This document shows, piece by piece, positions 62,301 to 64,000 of a stretch of DNA of 64,000 bases. Position numbers and translations under genes: made by a program. Under the pieces are notes generated by a model that worked only from the letters and a program-made list of their open reading frames with translations, was not told the origin of the DNA and ran no database searches. Positions within the stretch are counted from its first letter, which is position 1. Every line of letters begins with the position of its first letter. The stretch comes from Carassius auratus (lineage: Eukaryota > Chordata > Actinopteri > Cypriniformes > Cyprinidae). The stretch lies in contig NC_039263.1 in the NCBI RefSeq assembly GCF_003368295.1, positions 16,886,213 through 16,950,212 of the forward strand. The letters run 5' to 3'.

Positions 62301-63912
62301 GTGGAGGCTGAGCTCCAGTCGGCTGATGGGGTTGGCAGGCAACATCATTATATATTTTGCCTGTGAATTCTCCATCTGGCTTCTCCCAGTGTGGGGTGGA
62401 GTTGATGTAGTTTTGACGGAAACTTTACACAATTTGCTGTGTAAAGATTTTCCTTTATGTAGAATTAGTTTGAGCTTGTGCTGCGAGTATTTAAGAATGC
62501 AAGCCCTTGTTGTAATATTCACTTTTGATAGTGTGTGGTAAGTAAAAAATGGGAGATAAATGGAAATATACATCAATTATAATAATATTTCTATAATTAC
62601 AAAATAGATAATATACTATATAATTTAAAAAATACAATATTTAGCTCTCAGTTCTCAATCCTTATTCATTGCTCAAGCTGTTATCCAAGAGTGCTAAAAT
62701 GTAATACACCACTTAAAAATTATTTTTATGTTTGAAATGCTTCAAGTTAACCATTTTAACATTATGATGTATGAAAATGTATATTGATTTTTAGATTCTC
62801 TAAAGGTTGCATTTAAAAGTGTTTTTACAAATGAACTCTTGGCAGTTAATGGCGGAGATCATGTGATTTATTGAATTGTAATGTTTTGTTAAATATCAGC
62901 ACGAGAAGGGATTACCTTTGGCCGAATCCCCGCCGTCCTCATCCAGTAAAACAGCTCTCATGCAGATGGAATAATGTTCTCTCTCTGCTGTTCTTATGAG
63001 CAGAAGCATAACAAATTGAATGCGCAAAATTCATTCGATCAGGTCAGACGATTCAGTCATACATATTAGATATCCTTACTCAAATTTTTGCAGCCGTAAA
63101 GCCAAATTGCATTGTAGCTGTGAAGCTTCAATGACTTTTTTCACGCTTTGTCTTGATGAATTATGTCTACCAAAGGCTTCTGTCAGAGCATCTTGCATCA
63201 CCTCTCAAAATATTCTTTTATCCTCCGGCGCAGATGAGTTTAAGGGCCACTCTCTACTTCAGGCGGCACGGGAAGCAGACATGACCAAGGTGAAGAAGAC
63301 CCTAGCTTTAGAGATCATCAACTTCAAGCACCCACAGACGCACGAAACGGCACTGGTGAGCCCCTGCTGATTCACTTCAAAGCTCACCAGCTGAGGATAG
63401 TGGGATAGTTAAAGGGGATAGTGCAAAATAAAATTCCTATCATCATTTACTCACCTACATATCATTCCTTACCTTTATGATGAGATTTTTTCTTCCTTAA
63501 ACCACAACAGATATTTAGACAGGATGCCTCTGCTCTGTTCCATACAGTGATAGTGAATGGTGTACCAAAAAGAGAATTAGCAGAGAACTGTGACACTTAA
63601 AAGGCCTCTGTCCTTTGTTTCAGCACTGCGCTGTCACCTCACCTCACCCGAAACGAAAACAGGTCACTGAACTGCTGCTACGGAAAGGAGCCAATGTCAA
63701 TGAGAAGAACAAAGAGTGAGTCATCGTGCCTGTCATGTGTTTAACAAATGGCAAACGTTTATTCTCTTTAGACTGATGCTAAGGTCTTTGTTTCTCATTA
63801 TCTTCTGCTATCTTCTCTTTATTCCCTGTGCAGCTTCATGACGCCTCTCCATGTGGCAGCAGAACGGGCACACAACGACATCATGGAGGTTCTGCAGAAA
63901 CACGGGGCGAAG
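42231..63912 (+). CDS. tnks: Tankyrase 1-type poly-ADP-ribosyltransferase, N-terminal ankyrin part, incomplete on the right
   Basis: Tankyrases use NAD+ to poly-ADP-ribosylate partners such as axin and TRF1, which they bind through ankyrin repeat clusters; they act at telomeres, spindle poles, Golgi and in Wnt control. Visible exons: 42253-42289 (or from ATG 42231), 43948-44023, 60163-60257, 60434-60500, 61838-62024, 63234-63355, 63624-63715, 63834-63912. All are GT/AG with joining phases; 259 codons from ATG 42231. Ankyrin hallmarks [53 protein letters not shown] and [26 protein letters not shown] and [16 protein letters not shown] favour tankyrase 1 over 2. Later ankyrin clusters, SAM and PARP domains lie beyond 64 kb. 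The His/Pro/Ser region and first ankyrin cluster were not found upstream. Confidence 0.95.
42290..43947. other. tnks intron after the first visible exon
   Basis: 1.66 kb, less AT-rich than elsewhere. A LINE/SINE-type tail GAAAGGTGCTATATAAATAC lies near 43508-43527. No gene. Confidence 0.7.
43948..44023 (+). CDS. tnks: tnks exon
   Basis: 76 bp. Acceptor AG at 43946-43947, donor AAG|GTAAGA at 44024-44025. Encodes [18 protein letters not shown] and HASDGRK, the first helices of ankyrin cluster 2. Confidence 0.95.
47397..47559. repeat. Short inverted-repeat element
   Basis: Starts AGGGGTGGTGAACTCC and ends with the inverted AGGGGTGGCGAAGAGT. Interior CAGTCCTGGAGAGCTGCAGC and CAGCTCCAACCCTAATTCAG is typical of an abundant fish MITE. 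Confidence 0.7.
48770..49095. mobile_element. MITE with an internal minisatellite
   Basis: Left end TGGTGGCTCAGCAGTGCACC, right end inverted CAGTGGCCCAGTAGTGCACA, flanked by TA on both sides. The interior is a decayed tandem array of CAACACAATGGAAACAAGCC and ACAAAATTAGCACAACACA-like units. The repetitive frames on both strands are not genes. Confidence 0.75.
50427..50475 (+). repeat. TTAA-type element, left end only
   Basis: TTAAAGGGACAGTTCACTCC then AAAATTTGAATTGTGATTAT. No right end found. Confidence 0.5.
52348..52467. repeat. Foldback-type inverted-repeat element
   Basis: CCAATCCCAATTCTATTTTA with C-rich CCCCTTCCCCTACCCC on one arm; AAGGGGTAGAGTAGAAAATA and AGGATTGGGAC on the other. Confidence 0.6.
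53266..53326 (+). repeat. (GT)n(GA)n compound microsatellite
   Basis: About 12 GT then 18 GA units. Confidence 0.97.
53822..54055 (+). repeat. Decayed TTAA-type element fragment
   Basis: CATCATTTACTTACCCTCAG and TTCTTCTGTGGAACGAAAAC match the interior of the abundant family. Ends lost. Confidence 0.5.
55745..55930 (+). repeat. A-family interspersed repeat fragment
   Basis: CACATGGTCCTTCTGAAACC and ATTCTAATATGTTGATTGGT match family blocks. Confidence 0.55.
56122..56390. mobile_element. Complete piggyBac-like MITE, TTAA on both sides
   Basis: TTAA at 56118-56121 and 56391-56394. Left end AGGGATACTCCACCCCAAAA, right end inverted AGGGTTACTCCACCCCAAAA; the inverted repeats continue, imperfectly, to ATTAATCAC on both sides. 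269 bp. The frame at 56149-56358 is inside it and not a gene. Confidence 0.85.
57949..57970 (+). repeat. Poly-C run
   Basis: Over 20 consecutive C. Confidence 0.95.
59870..60110 (+). repeat. A-family interspersed repeat with intact end
   Basis: AAAGGTTTGAGGTCAGTAAT at the start, CCAAGGCTGCATTTATTTGA inside, ending ACCCAAACTTTTGAACAATA. Stops about 50 bp before the next tnks exon. Confidence 0.7.
60163..60257 (+). CDS. tnks: tnks exon
   Basis: 95 bp. Acceptor TTGTAG at 60157-60162, donor AAAGG|GTGTGT at 60258-60259. Encodes [20 protein letters not shown] and [12 protein letters not shown]. Confidence 0.97.
60434..60500 (+). CDS. tnks: tnks exon
   Basis: 67 bp. Acceptor CCTAG ending 60433, donor AAG|GTAAGG at 60501-60502. 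Encodes [20 protein letters not shown] and LK. Confidence 0.97.
60501..61837. other. tnks intron
   Basis: 1.34 kb. The long frame 60669-61097 has no tankyrase or other recognised similarity. A decayed TTAA-type repeat (TCATTCACCCAAAAGAGATT, CTCATTCACCCTCATGTCAT) lies at 61247-61440. Confidence 0.65.
61838..62024 (+). CDS. tnks: tnks exon
   Basis: 187 bp. Acceptor CTGTAG ending 61837, donor ACAT|GTGAGT at 62025-62026. Encodes [40 protein letters not shown] and TPELKERLT. Confidence 0.97.
62025..63233. other. tnks intron
   Basis: 1.21 kb, AT-rich, nothing recognised. Confidence 0.7.
63234..63355 (+). CDS. tnks: tnks exon
   Basis: 122 bp. Acceptor GCGCAG ending 63233, donor CTG|GTGAGC at 63356-63357. 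Encodes [20 protein letters not shown], then [20 protein letters not shown]. Confidence 0.97.
63405..63600 (+). repeat. Decayed TTAA-type element in a short tnks intron
   Basis: TTAAAGGGGATAGTGCAAAA then ATCATCATTTACTCACCTAC. No intact right end. It fills most of the 268-bp intron 63356-63623. Confidence 0.55.
63624..63715 (+). CDS. tnks: tnks exon
   Basis: 92 bp. Acceptor TTTCAG ending 63623, donor AAAGA|GTGAGT at 63716-63717. Encodes [20 protein letters not shown] and [10 protein letters not shown]. Confidence 0.97.
63834..63912 (+). CDS. tnks: tnks exon (last in window)
   Basis: 79 bp. Acceptor GTGCAG ending 63833, donor AAG|GTACAT at 63913-63914. Encodes [20 protein letters not shown] and QKHGAK. 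The gene continues to the right. Confidence 0.96.
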
Positions 63913-64000
63913 GTACATACCTGCCTGTGCTCACGAGTGCCTACAGAGCTGCGACACACACATACACACCTGACACCTCACTTCACTCTCCACAATCTGT

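Overview
The window is vertebrate nuclear DNA, most likely from a cyprinid-type teleost fish. Genes are split into short exons with GT/AG junctions, and the DNA between them is AT-rich and full of fish-type repeats: a tRNA-derived SINE, Tc1/mariner remnants, TTAA-flanked piggyBac-like MITEs, a LINE 3' end and long TA microsatellites. One run of 100 Ns (33517-33616) is a conventional assembly gap of unknown true size. The window holds no bacterial or viral gene system and no CRISPR array. Species assignment is inference from repeat style; gene identities come from translating the exons.

Layout. (1) 1522-9311, minus strand: slc45a2 (MATP/AIM1, the melanosomal transporter whose loss causes albinism). 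Six coding exons are visible and the last one lies beyond the left edge. (2) 9312-11078: a 1.77 kb spacer with the slc45a2 promoter, including E-boxes of the MITF type. (3) 11079-20320, minus strand: amacr (alpha-methylacyl-CoA racemase), complete in five coding exons, 382 residues, catalytic His122/Asp152/Glu237 intact and a KARL peroxisomal tail. A probable non-coding first exon and promoter lie near 20697-20770. (4) 20770-41570: about 21 kb with no gene I can support, made of repeats, microsatellites and the gap. (5) 42231-63912, plus strand: the 5' visible part of a tankyrase 1-type gene (tnks), eight exons encoding ankyrin repeat clusters. It runs off the right edge before the later ankyrin clusters, the SAM domain and the PARP domain.

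slc45a2 and amacr are neighbours in the same orientation, as in mammals; tnks is transcribed away from them. The three proteins act in different processes (melanosome ion and pH balance, branched-chain fatty acid and bile acid oxidation, poly-ADP-ribosylation), so the linkage is positional, not an operon.

The most interesting point is the start of tnks. I found no exon for the usual N-terminus (His/Pro/Ser region and first ankyrin cluster) between amacr and 42.2 kb. The first recognisable exon has an in-frame ATG 22 bases before the conserved splice site, preceded by a promoter-like stretch with an NF-Y box and a perfect RFX X-box. This could be a short tankyrase that begins at ankyrin cluster 2, or the canonical exons may sit in the assembly gap. 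A second notable structure is a three-layer nest of transposons at 37215-39213 whose insertion order can be read from target-site duplications.
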